This document shows positions 25,357-33,102 of a stretch of 57,035 bases of DNA, one piece after another. Under the pieces are notes generated by a model. That model searched no databases. It worked only from the letters and a program-made list of their open reading frames with translations, and was not told where the DNA came from. The position numbers were made by a program, and so were the translations under genes. Origin of the DNA: Casp-actino8 sp039800005 (GTDB lineage Bacteria; Actinomycetota; Acidimicrobiia; Acidimicrobiales; Ilumatobacteraceae); the NCBI GenBank assembly GCA_039800005.1, contig JBDLRN010000024.1, positions 1 to 57,035 on the forward strand, given 5' to 3'. Position 1 is the stretch's first letter. Each line of letters opens with the position of its first letter.

Positions 25357-26868
25357 TCACAAGCCGAGACGTTGAAACTGGTCGGCTGGCGCTTCCACGT
25401 CGTCGAAGGCCCCTCGAAACACCTCGATCAACCGTTCGTTCAGGTCCGTATCGGACAGGTCGTGATCTTCGCCTGGATCGTCGATCACGTCGAACACCAG
25501 GTCGCGAAGATCGCCGGTGTTCGTCTGCGCCCAGAAGGGAACGGCATCGCCTGGCCCGAAGGGTTGCCGGATGACCGGCACCGTCGACCCGGGCATGTGG
25601 TCGAGGACGGCGCGGTGGTCGGGTTTGGGCAGCCGCACGTTCGGCATGGCGTGGATCGGCATGGTCGACCAGCGATTCGACCACATCGACAGCGGTCGGT
25701 TGCCATGGCGCGGTGCACGCACGTACTTGAACGACTCGGTGATCATCTGCACCGTGCGCCCCCACACACCGGTGAGAACGTAGTCACGCACCGAAGCGGT
25801 ACGGCCCTCCAGCAATGGCACCAGCGAACGTCCGTGAGTTCGGTGTTCGACCGTCACGCCGAACAGGTCGCACAAGGTGGCGAACACGTCGACCGTCGTG
25901 GTGAGAGCCGAATTGGTGCCGGGCGCGACACCCGGCCAGGCCACCATCAGCGGAATGTGACCCAACGGTTCGTACACCGGAACCCCGGGTTTGCCGAATA
26001 CATCCTTCTCACCGAGGTAATGGCCGTGGTCGGTGCACACGATCACGGCCGTGTCGTCCCAGAATCCGCGTCGATCCAATGCGTCGAGCATTCGTCCGAA
26101 CCAGTGGTCGATGAACGACAATTTCGCCCCGTAGTTGGCGCGAATGTGCCGGGCGGTTCGCGCATCGAGGCGGCCCGATGCCACGGCATCGGCCATGTAC
26201 GGGGGCCATATCACCTTGGGTCCGTCCCAGTCGGGGTCGTAGCGCGACATCCATGGTTCGGGAACGTCGAAGGGTTCGTGCGGATCGAATTCGTCGACGA
26301 ACAACATGAAACGGCGATCCGATGGCGCCTGTTCGTCGATCCACCGTGCTGCTTCGGTCATGGTGCGAGCACCCGGGAAGTCGGACTCGGTCTTGAACCA
26401 GGTGCGCGACGTGTCGTAGTGGCGAGCTACCCACGACTCGTTCGCCGGTACGGCCGGTGCACCCAACCACGACGGATCGGGAGCAGTCCGCCACGGGTCG
26501 TCCTCGTGACCGCGTACGTACTCCCAGGCCGTGAAGTCGGTGTGATAGTTCTCACCGCCGGTCTCGAACAGATGTGGGTGATCGGACACCAGCATGGTCG
26601 TCACACCGGCCTGCTGGAGAGAGCGAGTGATCGGATCCTCCCAGAGTTCGATCGACCCCCAAGGCCGCCACAGGAAATCCCACGAACCGCACAAGATGTC
26701 GTGACGCGCCGGCATGCACGGCAGGGAACCGGTGTAGTGACGATCGAAGCGAACCGAGCGGGCGGCGAAGCGATCGAGGTTCGGAGTCTCGAACTCGGTA
26801 CTTCCGTACGCGCCGAGCATGTGTCGGTTCAGGCTGTCGAGCAACACGACGACCACATTGCGCGGCAT
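25357..26868 (-). CDS. Type I sulfatase
   Basis: Hydrolyses a sulfate ester (or a related phosphate/phosphonate ester) through a formylglycine made from cysteine. It has 503 residues. The N-terminus is typical (NVVVVLLDSLNRHMLGAYG). The modification motif C-x-P-x-R is present at C51 (SLPCMPARHD), and metal-binding regions include TDHGHYLGEKDVFGKPG. No signal peptide is seen, so it is probably cytoplasmic. No formylglycine-generating enzyme is in the window. The ATG at 26868 has GAGAGG upstream. An in-frame GTG at 26895 lies exactly seven bases after a TAACGT -10 and could be a leaderless start adding nine residues. Repeat copy 3 lies upstream. Confidence 0.92.
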   Translation of the reverse strand: MPRNVVVVLLDSLNRHMLGAYGSTEFETPNLDRFAARSVRFDRHYTGSLPCMPARHDILCGSWDFLWRPWGSIELWEDPITRSLQQAGVTTMLVSDHPHLFETGGENYHTDFTAWEYVRGHEDDPWRTAPDPSWLGAPAVPANESWVARHYDTSRTWFKTESDFPGARTMTEAARWIDEQAPSDRRFMLFVDEFDPHEPFDVPEPWMSRYDPDWDGPKVIWPPYMADAVASGRLDARTARHIRANYGAKLSFIDHWFGRMLDALDRRGFWDDTAVIVCTDHGHYLGEKDVFGKPGVPVYEPLGHIPLMVAWPGVAPGTNSALTTTVDVFATLCDLFGVTVEHRTHGRSLVPLLEGRTASVRDYVLTGVWGRTVQMITESFKYVRAPRHGNRPLSMWSNRWSTMPIHAMPNVRLPKPDHRAVLDHMPGSTVPVIRQPFGPGDAVPFWAQTNTGDLRDLVFDVIDDPGEDHDLSDTDLNERLIEVFRGAFDDVEAPADQFQRLGL

Positions 26869-26902
26869 CGCACTCGCCTCTCGCTCATCCCCCACGTGTG
26901 AA

Positions 26903-26908
26903 ACGTTA
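26903..26908 (-). promoter_or_regulatory. Predicted -10 of sulfatase gene
   Basis: On the minus strand this reads TAACGT, seven bases before an in-frame GTG at 26895 and 34 bases before the ATG at 26868. Confidence 0.45.
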
Positions 26909-26939
26909 GGTGATCTCCGAGCGACGGACGTCCCGCAGG

Positions 26940-26993
26940 AATCTGGTACGCGATCTTCACCTATGTGGTGAAAAATCCTCACCAGAACACCGG
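26940..26993 (-). repeat. 54-bp palindromic repeat, copy 3
   Basis: Reads CCGGTGTTCTGGTGAGGATT on the minus strand, with outer arms TCTGGT/ACCAGA and a perfect inner hairpin TTCACC-ACATA-GGTGAA. It lies between two divergent genes: one base from the -10 of the plus-strand gene and 31 bases from the -10 of the sulfatase gene. Confidence 0.9.
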
Positions 26994-26994
26994 G

Positions 26995-27000
26995 TACAGT
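26995..27000 (+). promoter_or_regulatory. Predicted -10 of the gene at 27008 (leaderless)
   Basis: TACAGT fits TANNNT and ends seven bases before the GTG at 27008. Its -35 region would fall inside repeat copy 3. Confidence 0.5.
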
Positions 27001-27007
27001 ACGGGGT

Positions 27008-27490
27008 GTGTTGCTGGGGACATCACACACCCGATGGTGGTCGAGTCGACGGTGCGTGGCGATCGAACGTATCGGTTCCGAGATCGTCGTCCACGATCTC
27101 GGGGCAGCCTTCGGCCAGGACGTCTGGATCCGCTACCCGCTCCTCGCCGACGGCGGGCGACCCATGGGCGGCCACTCCGGACTCGAATCGATGGCCGATT
27201 CGATCGCCGACTCGGTGTCGAACGTGCTGGTCGCCAAAAAAGACGACAAGAAGTCCTGCGAGTTCGCCGACCGGATCCGTCAACTGGTCGGTTCGAGCGC
27301 GGAGGCTCGACTCACGCTGGCTGCCCACCGCTTGAGATCCCTCGACGTGGAGAAAGTGACCAGCAAGGAGACCTCGGAAGGTCGCTGGCTTCTCTCGAAC
27401 AGCACCCCTCGATTGCGTCTCCACGTCACCGCAGCCCCCGACGACATCGCTGAGGTCGAAGCCCGCCTGTCGGCCGTGCTCGGTCGCTGA
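27008..27490 (+). CDS. Uncharacterised small protein
   Basis: A 160-residue soluble protein with no family that I recognise. It has a mixed alpha/beta pattern: IGSEIVVHDLG and VWIRYPLL look like strands, and SMADSIADSVSNVLVAKKDDKK and AEVEARLSAVLGR like helices. A single cysteine follows the lysine-rich KKDDKKSC. I favour the GTG at 27008 because of the leaderless -10; an in-frame GTG at 27056 gives 144 residues and removes a Trp/Arg-rich leader that looks less protein-like. It lies 61 bases upstream of the FtsH-like protease gene on the same strand. Confidence 0.6.
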   Translation: MLLGTSHTRWWSSRRCVAIERIGSEIVVHDLGAAFGQDVWIRYPLLADGGRPMGGHSGLESMADSIADSVSNVLVAKKDDKKSCEFADRIRQLVGSSAEARLTLAAHRLRSLDVEKVTSKETSEGRWLLSNSTPRLRLHVTAAPDDIAEVEARLSAVLGR

Positions 27491-27537
27491 CAGCGTTCAC
27501 CCGGCGAATTTCTGACCGATTCGGGCGCCGACGGTCG

Positions 27538-27543
27538 TACCGT
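27538..27543 (+). promoter_or_regulatory. Predicted -10 of FtsH-like gene
   Basis: TACCGT fits TANNNT and ends eight bases before the ATG at 27552. Confidence 0.4.
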
Positions 27544-27551
27544 ACGGACCC

Positions 27552-29114
27552 ATGTCGCCCTCGGTACGGAACTGGCTGATCATCGGTGCCGTCGTCGTGC
27601 TGCTGCTCGCCGTCGGTCGATGGCGCGAAAAGCGGGCCACTTCTCCCAAGAAGATCGTCCCCGATCGATCCTCCGGCTTCGCCTCGGTCGCGGGTTGCGA
27701 CGAGGCCGTCGCCGATCTCCGCGAGCTCGTCGACTTCCTGCGCGATCCGGTGAAGTTCGAACGTCTCGGCGCAACGCCTCCGAAAGGCGCACTCTTGGTC
27801 GGGCCACCCGGAACCGGCAAGACGTTGCTCGCTCGAGCCGTGGCCGCCGAAGCGTCGGTTCCGTTCATCGCCGCATCGGCCACCGACTTCGTCGAGATGT
27901 ACGTCGGTGTCGGTGCGAAACGAGTGCGCGAGTTGTACGAGTCGGCTCGCGCGCACAAGGCCGCCATCGTCTTCATCGACGAGATCGACGCCATCGCGCG
28001 CGCCCGTTCGATGAACGATCGCGAGAACGGCACTCCTGGCGGTCCGATCGAACACGAGAACACCCTCATCTCGCTTCTCACCGAGCTCGACGGTTTCCAC
28101 AAGTCGAACGTGATCACCATTGCGGCCACCAACCGCGCCGACGTTCTCGACAAGGCGATCCTTCGCCCGGGTCGACTCGAGCGCCGCATCGAAGTGCCGC
28201 TGCCCGATCGCCGAGGACGTTTCGCAATTCTGAACGTTCATTCGTCGTCGAAACCACTCGCGTCCGACGTCGATCTCGACGCCGTCGCGGCTCGCACCGC
28301 AGGGATGTCGGGGGCCGATCTGGCCCGCGTGTGCAACGAAGCCGCGCTGGAAGCGGTTCGTCTCGAGCGTTCCGACATCGATCAGCCATGTTTCGACGCT
28401 GCCGTCGAGTTCGTCGCTCTCGGTCGCCCTCGCCGTTCGATGACCATCAGTGAATCCGACCGCCGCATCACCGCGTGGCACGAGGCCGGCCACGCCATCT
28501 GCGGTTTCGTGCAAGAGGACGCGCCCGATCCGGTGGCCGTCACCGTCGTTCCCCGCGGACCGGCGGCTGGAGTCACCTGGTTCGAGAACGACGATCGCAT
28601 CTTCGTCACCAAGGAAGCGGCCTTCGCGCAGTTAGTGGTCGCCCTCGGTGGTCGCGTCGCCGAGGAGATGCTGATGGGCGGCTCGTGCACACAAGGTGCG
28701 GCGTCCGATCTGGCGCACGCCACCGACCTCGCCACCAAGATGGCCACTATCTATGGCATGTCGGGCTCACTCGTGTCGCGCACGCCGTCGATGGTGTCGG
28801 GACCCGATGCGTGGACGCAGCAGTCGGTGGCCACGATCCTCGACGAAGCCCACGCGGCGGCTCGAACGATCCTCGCCGAGCACGTGGTGGCTCTCGAGAA
28901 GATGGCTGACGTGTTGATGACCGACGAGCGCATCGACGTCCAGCAGATCGAAGGCATCGTCGGTGGCCGTCCTCGTCGTCGTATCCCGCGGCGTGACCTG
29001 TCGGTGACGGTCACCGAGCCCATCGCCGTGCCGCGTCGTCAACCAGCCCGCCGTCTCCGGCCGAAGGTGCGCGCTCTCGCGGCGATGATGACGCGCCGCC
29101 GTCAGCGCGCCTGA
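27552..29114 (+). CDS. Short FtsH-like AAA+ zinc protease
   Basis: A membrane-anchored ATP-dependent protease of 520 residues. One membrane helix (about 8-22) leads straight into the AAA+ module: Walker A GPPGTGK (84-90), pore loop FVEMYVGVGAKRVR (113-126), Walker B IVFIDEID (139-146) and arginine fingers in ILRPGRLERR. The M41 peptidase part has HEAGH (310-314) and the third zinc ligand D386, so it should be active. Canonical FtsH has two N-terminal helices around a periplasmic domain and about 640 or more residues; here that region is missing. An arginine-rich tail ends the protein. It is probably a paralogue beside a full-length FtsH elsewhere. It ends one base from the convergent sulfatase-like gene. 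Confidence 0.88.
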   Translation: MSPSVRNWLIIGAVVVLLLAVGRWREKRATSPKKIVPDRSSGFASVAGCDEAVADLRELVDFLRDPVKFERLGATPPKGALLVGPPGTGKTLLARAVAAEASVPFIAASATDFVEMYVGVGAKRVRELYESARAHKAAIVFIDEIDAIARARSMNDRENGTPGGPIEHENTLISLLTELDGFHKSNVITIAATNRADVLDKAILRPGRLERRIEVPLPDRRGRFAILNVHSSSKPLASDVDLDAVAARTAGMSGADLARVCNEAALEAVRLERSDIDQPCFDAAVEFVALGRPRRSMTISESDRRITAWHEAGHAICGFVQEDAPDPVAVTVVPRGPAAGVTWFENDDRIFVTKEAAFAQLVVALGGRVAEEMLMGGSCTQGAASDLAHATDLATKMATIYGMSGSLVSRTPSMVSGPDAWTQQSVATILDEAHAAARTILAEHVVALEKMADVLMTDERIDVQQIEGIVGGRPRRRIPRRDLSVTVTEPIAVPRRQPARRLRPKVRALAAMMTRRRQRA

Positions 29115-30380
29115 TCACTCCGGCGCGAGGCGATCGCGCGAGTCGAGAGCGGCCGCGCGGTAGATGCCGGTGGCCATGAACGACGTCTCGGCCCGCCGCC
29201 GGGCGTCGTACACCGCAGCCCGAATGGCGTGAATCGACAGATCGTCGGGGTCGGCCAGGTACGCCATCTCCACCAGGTGGCACGCCAGCCGCACGTCGCC
29301 GTCGGCCGTCAGGAACTCGGCGCGACGAGCGAGCACCGACGCACCGCCGGCCAGCGCCGCCATTTCTCGCGCCAACTCGGCATCGCGTGCGGGCTTCAAG
29401 TGCGACGGATTGCCGTCGTACCAGCCGCCGTACAGACGCCAGATGTTGCGCACCACGAACTCGGGTTCGTCGTAGGTGGGTTTCAGGTACGGAAGGTCGG
29501 CGAGATGGGCCGGCAGTCGAACCGTGTGGATGACGTCGTCGAGACGAGCGCCGGTGTTCATCAAAGCCAACGTCTGTTCGTGAAGCGACTCGAGTGCTTC
29601 GGCCGTGTTGTCCAGAACCGACACCACGCGGTCGGCTCCACCGATCGCCATTCCGTGCGCCGGAAGCAGCAACTCGGGCCGTAAAGCAGCCATCTCACGT
29701 AGGGCCACCGCCCACTCCCAGGCGAATCGCTGCACCTTCTGTGGGTTGCCGGCGTTCGGGAACTGCCAGATGAACAGGTCGCCCACGCATACGGCCCGAT
29801 GTTCGGGCACCCAGGCCCACGTGTGATCGTCGGTTTCGCCCTTGGCGTGATGCAGCTCGAAGATCGTGCCACCCACGCTCAACGTCGTGTGATCGTCGTA
29901 TGTCTGGTGCGGATGGACGAAGTCACTCGGGAAGAACGGCTCCGGCAGACGGAACTGCCTCTTGTTGATGTGGCCGTTGTAACCGTTCGTGAGGTCGTAG
30001 CGAGCGAAGCGATCCGGAATCGCCTCGTGTCCGACGAAGGTGATCGAACGATGTCCGCGTTCGGTGGCGTCGTCGACGAACGCGCGTGCTCCGGTCACGT
30101 GATCGATGTGGCCGTGGGTGTACACAGCGGTGTCGATTTCGTCGTTCGACCACGAACGAATCGCCGACACCACGGCTGGAGCCGACATCTGGTGCGACAC
30201 GTCGAACAGGACCAGGCCGTCGTCGGTCGAGAACGAGACGACGTTACTGAAGGCCTGAACCAGCGAAATCCCGTCACCCACTTCCTCGGCCGCGGCCGGA
30301 GGGCCGTTCAGAAATCCGACGTCGAGATCGGTGTCGACTCCGTCGATGATGCGAGCCGCCTTGTCCAACATGCCGGGCAT
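29115..30380 (-). CDS. Alkylsulfatase-like metallo-beta-lactamase-fold hydrolase
   Basis: A zinc hydrolase of 421 residues related to SDS-hydrolysing alkylsulfatases (SdsA1/BDS1 type). The metal motif THGHIDH (H89, H91, D93, H94) is intact. Further ligands lie in the segments FELHHAKGETDDHTW and LLLPAHGMAIGG, and the C-terminal half carries the helical dimerisation region with NIWRLYGGWYDGNPSHL, a signature of this family. Members cleave primary or secondary alkyl sulfates, but some have other esters as substrates. No signal peptide is seen. The second Met (30371) is an alternative start; CACAAT lies six bases before the chosen ATG. It lies immediately downstream of the two-component genes on the same strand (12-base gap from the kinase). 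Confidence 0.88.
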   Translation of the reverse strand: MPGMLDKAARIIDGVDTDLDVGFLNGPPAAAEEVGDGISLVQAFSNVVSFSTDDGLVLFDVSHQMSAPAVVSAIRSWSNDEIDTAVYTHGHIDHVTGARAFVDDATERGHRSITFVGHEAIPDRFARYDLTNGYNGHINKRQFRLPEPFFPSDFVHPHQTYDDHTTLSVGGTIFELHHAKGETDDHTWAWVPEHRAVCVGDLFIWQFPNAGNPQKVQRFAWEWAVALREMAALRPELLLPAHGMAIGGADRVVSVLDNTAEALESLHEQTLALMNTGARLDDVIHTVRLPAHLADLPYLKPTYDEPEFVVRNIWRLYGGWYDGNPSHLKPARDAELAREMAALAGGASVLARRAEFLTADGDVRLACHLVEMAYLADPDDLSIHAIRAAVYDARRRAETSFMATGIYRAAALDSRDRLAPE

Positions 30381-30392
30381 GCGGACATTGTG

Positions 30393-31514
30393 TCAGGTTC
30401 GGTCGACCGAGGTCCTCGAGAGGTCGCCCGACGAACCCGGACAGGGGATGCTCCACTTCAATCGGCTACCGGGCCGGTCGGGGCGTGGGGACAATTCGAG
30501 AAAGCCACCGTGGCGCGCCGCTCGCTCGGCCAGGTTCGCCAGCCCGTACCCGTCCGGGCGCGAATCCTTCGGTCCGACTCCGTCGTCGAGAACGCGAATG
30601 GTGAACAGTCCGTCCCGACATTCGACGTGCACGAACGAACGAGACGCCTCGGCGTGCTGGGCCACGTTGGCCAGAGACTCGCGAACCACGGCTGACACGT
30701 CGTACTTCAGGTCGTCGGGGAGTTCACAACGATTGCTGAACGAATAGGCCGGGCGATGACCGAGCAACGGTGTCATCGAGTCGATCACGTCGAGAATCAC
30801 GTCTTCGGCGCGTCCGCTCACCCGTTCAGGCGTGGTCGGGTTCATGAGCGTGTCGACGATGGAACGAAGCTCGTCGATCGCCTCGTCGACATTGCGAATG
30901 ATGAGTTCGGCATGCACGCGGTTCGAAGCCGACACATCGCTGGTGTTCAAGGTGTGTCGGACCCCGATGCCCACGGCGAGGAGTCGCTGGATCACCGAGT
31001 CGTGCATGTCGCGAGCCAGCGTCTGCTTGATGTCGACCGTCTCCTGCAAGCGCCACGCCTCCAGAAGTTCGAGATCGGACTCCAGGAGTCGGTTCTCGAT
31101 CGACTTCAGTTCGGTGACGTCCTGGGCGACTTCGGCGACGAGGTTGCGGTAGCGAAACCAACGTACCGACAGCACCGCGGTGGACTTGTGCCAGTTGTAG
31201 AGCCGTGCTTCGCCGTCGGGGAAGTCGAAGTCGAACTCTTGGTTGACCTCCTCACCTCTCCAGGCTCGGATCGCAAGATCGAGGGCGACGCTCGGTTGGA
31301 GATACGTGGCCATCATCGACTGCCCGCGAACGGGTCCATCGCGGCGGACCCGCGCATAGATCTCGTTCCACCAGACCAGTTGGAAATCGGTGATCGAACC
31401 GTCGTCGGCGAAGACGGGCGTGTGAACTCCGACGAAGAGCGGCGCCGATGCGAGCAGTTCGGAGAAGTCGTTCAGCGTGAGTTCGGGTGGGGATCCCCTC
31501 GTCGGGTCGGTCAT
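30393..31514 (-). CDS. PAS-containing sensor histidine kinase (LuxR-partner type)
   Basis: A soluble two-component sensor of 373 residues. A PAS-like domain lies at about 20-135 (TDFQLVWWNEIYARV), then a HisKA_3 dimerisation helix with phospho-acceptor H171 (ARDMHDSVIQRLLAVG), then an ATPase domain with the N box (VVRESLANVAQHAEAS) and G boxes (LDDGVGP and YGLANLAERAARHGG). The start ATG at 31514 overlaps the regulator stop by one base (TGATG), so translation is coupled. The frame is open upstream to 31763 but that lies within the regulator gene. No membrane helix is seen, so the signal is likely cytoplasmic, such as a bound ligand or cofactor in the PAS domain. Confidence 0.9.
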   Translation of the reverse strand: MTDPTRGSPPELTLNDFSELLASAPLFVGVHTPVFADDGSITDFQLVWWNEIYARVRRDGPVRGQSMMATYLQPSVALDLAIRAWRGEEVNQEFDFDFPDGEARLYNWHKSTAVLSVRWFRYRNLVAEVAQDVTELKSIENRLLESDLELLEAWRLQETVDIKQTLARDMHDSVIQRLLAVGIGVRHTLNTSDVSASNRVHAELIIRNVDEAIDELRSIVDTLMNPTTPERVSGRAEDVILDVIDSMTPLLGHRPAYSFSNRCELPDDLKYDVSAVVRESLANVAQHAEASRSFVHVECRDGLFTIRVLDDGVGPKDSRPDGYGLANLAERAARHGGFLELSPRPDRPGSRLKWSIPCPGSSGDLSRTSVDRT

Positions 31515-32161
31515 CAGTCCTCTCCGCCGTTCGTCTGAGTGACGAGCACGGCGAGTTGTGTGCGGTTGCTCAGTTGGAACGTGTGCAACAGACGAGACAC
31601 GCGATTGCGGATCGTCTGCAGACTGAGGTGCATCTCGGCCGCGATCAGTCGATCGGGGAGGCCTTGGGCGATGAGGTCGATCAGCCATTGGTCGGACGTA
31701 CTCAGAGCGTCGAAGCTCCGGGTTCGCCGACTGGCGACGCGTTCTTTCGCCAGTTCCACCCATTCGTCGCGAATCAATCGATATCCACGTGCGACGTCAC
31801 GAATGAGAGAGACGAGGTGGTCGCACGACGTGCTCTTCACGGTGAAGGCGGCCGCTCCGTTCTCGTGTGCCCTGATCAAGGCGTCGTCGGAGTCGAAGGC
31901 GGTGAGAACGATCGTTCGGCAGTCGGGGTGATTCTCCTCGATCCACGAGACCAGGGCCAGACCGTCCTCATCGTGCAGGCGTACGTCGACCACGGCCACG
32001 TCAGGTTGGTTCGCGAACTTGTCTATCGCTTCGGAAATTCCGGTGGCCGTCGCACAGACCTCCAAGTCGACTTCGGCATTCAGCGTGAACGCCAACGATT
32101 GCGCGAAGATCTCGTGGTCGTCGCAGACCAAGATGCGAATGGGCCGAGTCGTCGTCTCCAT
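31514..32161 (-). CDS. LuxR-family (NarL-type) response regulator
   Basis: A 215-residue regulator: receiver domain with acidic pocket D14/D15, phospho-acceptor D59 (VVDVRL), the conserved Thr in VLTAFDSDD and Lys in FTVKSTS; then a LuxR helix-turn-helix (DLIAQGLPDRLIAAEMHLSL to about residue 190). It is partner of the histidine kinase that follows with a TGATG overlap. The likely nearby target is the alkylsulfatase-like gene downstream or the divergent genes upstream, but no binding site is identifiable. A G-run upstream of the ATG may serve as ribosome site. Confidence 0.92.
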   Translation of the reverse strand: METTTRPIRILVCDDHEIFAQSLAFTLNAEVDLEVCATATGISEAIDKFANQPDVAVVDVRLHDEDGLALVSWIEENHPDCRTIVLTAFDSDDALIRAHENGAAAFTVKSTSCDHLVSLIRDVARGYRLIRDEWVELAKERVASRRTRSFDALSTSDQWLIDLIAQGLPDRLIAAEMHLSLQTIRNRVSRLLHTFQLSNRTQLAVLVTQTNGGED

Positions 32162-32244
32162 GAATCGTCACCCCCCGATGATCGAACTGGATCTCCGTCC
32201 GCAAACTACTTTCCTCGACGAGCCGGTGGGAAGGTGTGCGAACC

Positions 32245-33030
32245 TCAGAAAACGGTGTAACCGCCGTCGACCACCACTTCTTGGCCGGTGTGGTACGTGA
32301 GAGTGGGGTCGGCCAGGAAGGCGCCGAACTCGCGGAATTCCGACCACTCGGCCCAACGTCGTACGGGGGTCCGCTTGATGGTGGTCTCGCGGAACACATC
32401 GTGGGCGTAGGCCGGACCGGCCATTTCGGTGATGGTCCACCCTGGTATCAACGAGTTCACCCGGATCTTGTGACGCGCGAGACCCACAGCGAGTGCGCGC
32501 ATCAATCCGTTGAGAGCCGTCTTGGAGGTTCCGTAAGCCTCGTTGCCGGCCGCGCCGTGGATGGCCGACGTCGACGACACCAGGACCAGACTTCCCCCGT
32601 GGCCCTGCGCCACGAGGTGTCGAGCCGCTTCACGGACGGTGAGGAACACTCCGTCGAGGTTGATCCTCATCACAGCGCGCCATTGGTCGAGGGTCAGGTC
32701 GAGAAACGGCACGCCGTTGCCGGGTCGGCCGGCGTTGGCGAAGCAACCGTCGAGGCGACCGAAGTCCGCCACCGTGCGGTTCATGCTGTCGACGACCTGC
32801 TGCTCCTCACCGACGTCGCACACGTATCCCCGGGCTTCTACGCCGAGGGCGCGAAGGCGGTCGACCGCCTCGTCGTTCTTGTCGGCTCGCCGACCCCACA
32901 CGGCGATCGATCCACCCGCGGCCGCGATTCCTTCGGCCATGCCGAGTCCGATGCCGGAGTTGCCGCCGGTGACGACGAAGACCTGGCCGGTGAGATCGGT
33001 GCGGCCGGGCTGATCGGGAGATCGAGTCAT
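32245..33030 (-). CDS. Short-chain dehydrogenase/reductase
   Basis: NAD(P)-dependent oxidoreductase of 261 residues. The nucleotide motif TGGNSGIGLG (about 21-30), NNAG-equivalent (ANAGRPGNG), catalytic Ser (VSSTSAIHG), YxxxK (YGTSK) and a C-terminal QEVVVDGGYTVF are present. The substrate is unknown. A perfect TANNNT -10 lies six bases before the ATG. It is divergent from the Baeyer-Villiger-type monooxygenase gene (72 bases between starts); alcohol dehydrogenases of this type often feed ketones to such enzymes, so a functional link is plausible. Confidence 0.92.
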   Translation of the reverse strand: MTRSPDQPGRTDLTGQVFVVTGGNSGIGLGMAEGIAAAGGSIAVWGRRADKNDEAVDRLRALGVEARGYVCDVGEEQQVVDSMNRTVADFGRLDGCFANAGRPGNGVPFLDLTLDQWRAVMRINLDGVFLTVREAARHLVAQGHGGSLVLVSSTSAIHGAAGNEAYGTSKTALNGLMRALAVGLARHKIRVNSLIPGWTITEMAGPAYAHDVFRETTIKRTPVRRWAEWSEFREFGAFLADPTLTYHTGQEVVVDGGYTVF

Positions 33031-33036
33031 GGCGTC

Positions 33037-33042
33037 ACGTTA
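33037..33042 (-). promoter_or_regulatory. Predicted -10 of SDR gene (leaderless)
   Basis: On the minus strand this reads TAACGT, six bases before the ATG at 33030. Confidence 0.5.
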
Positions 33043-33102
33043 GGAGAGTCGGTGCCACGCAACTAACGTCCGAGACGGATCTCGGTGAAATGAGGAGGGG
33101 AC

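Noticed and set aside
21721..26993. The repeat as a conserved peptide (GVLVR...HRIGEDRAPDS)
   Set aside because: All copies are open in one frame, but differences are not biased to third positions and copy 2 soon hits a stop; a nucleic-acid element fits better.
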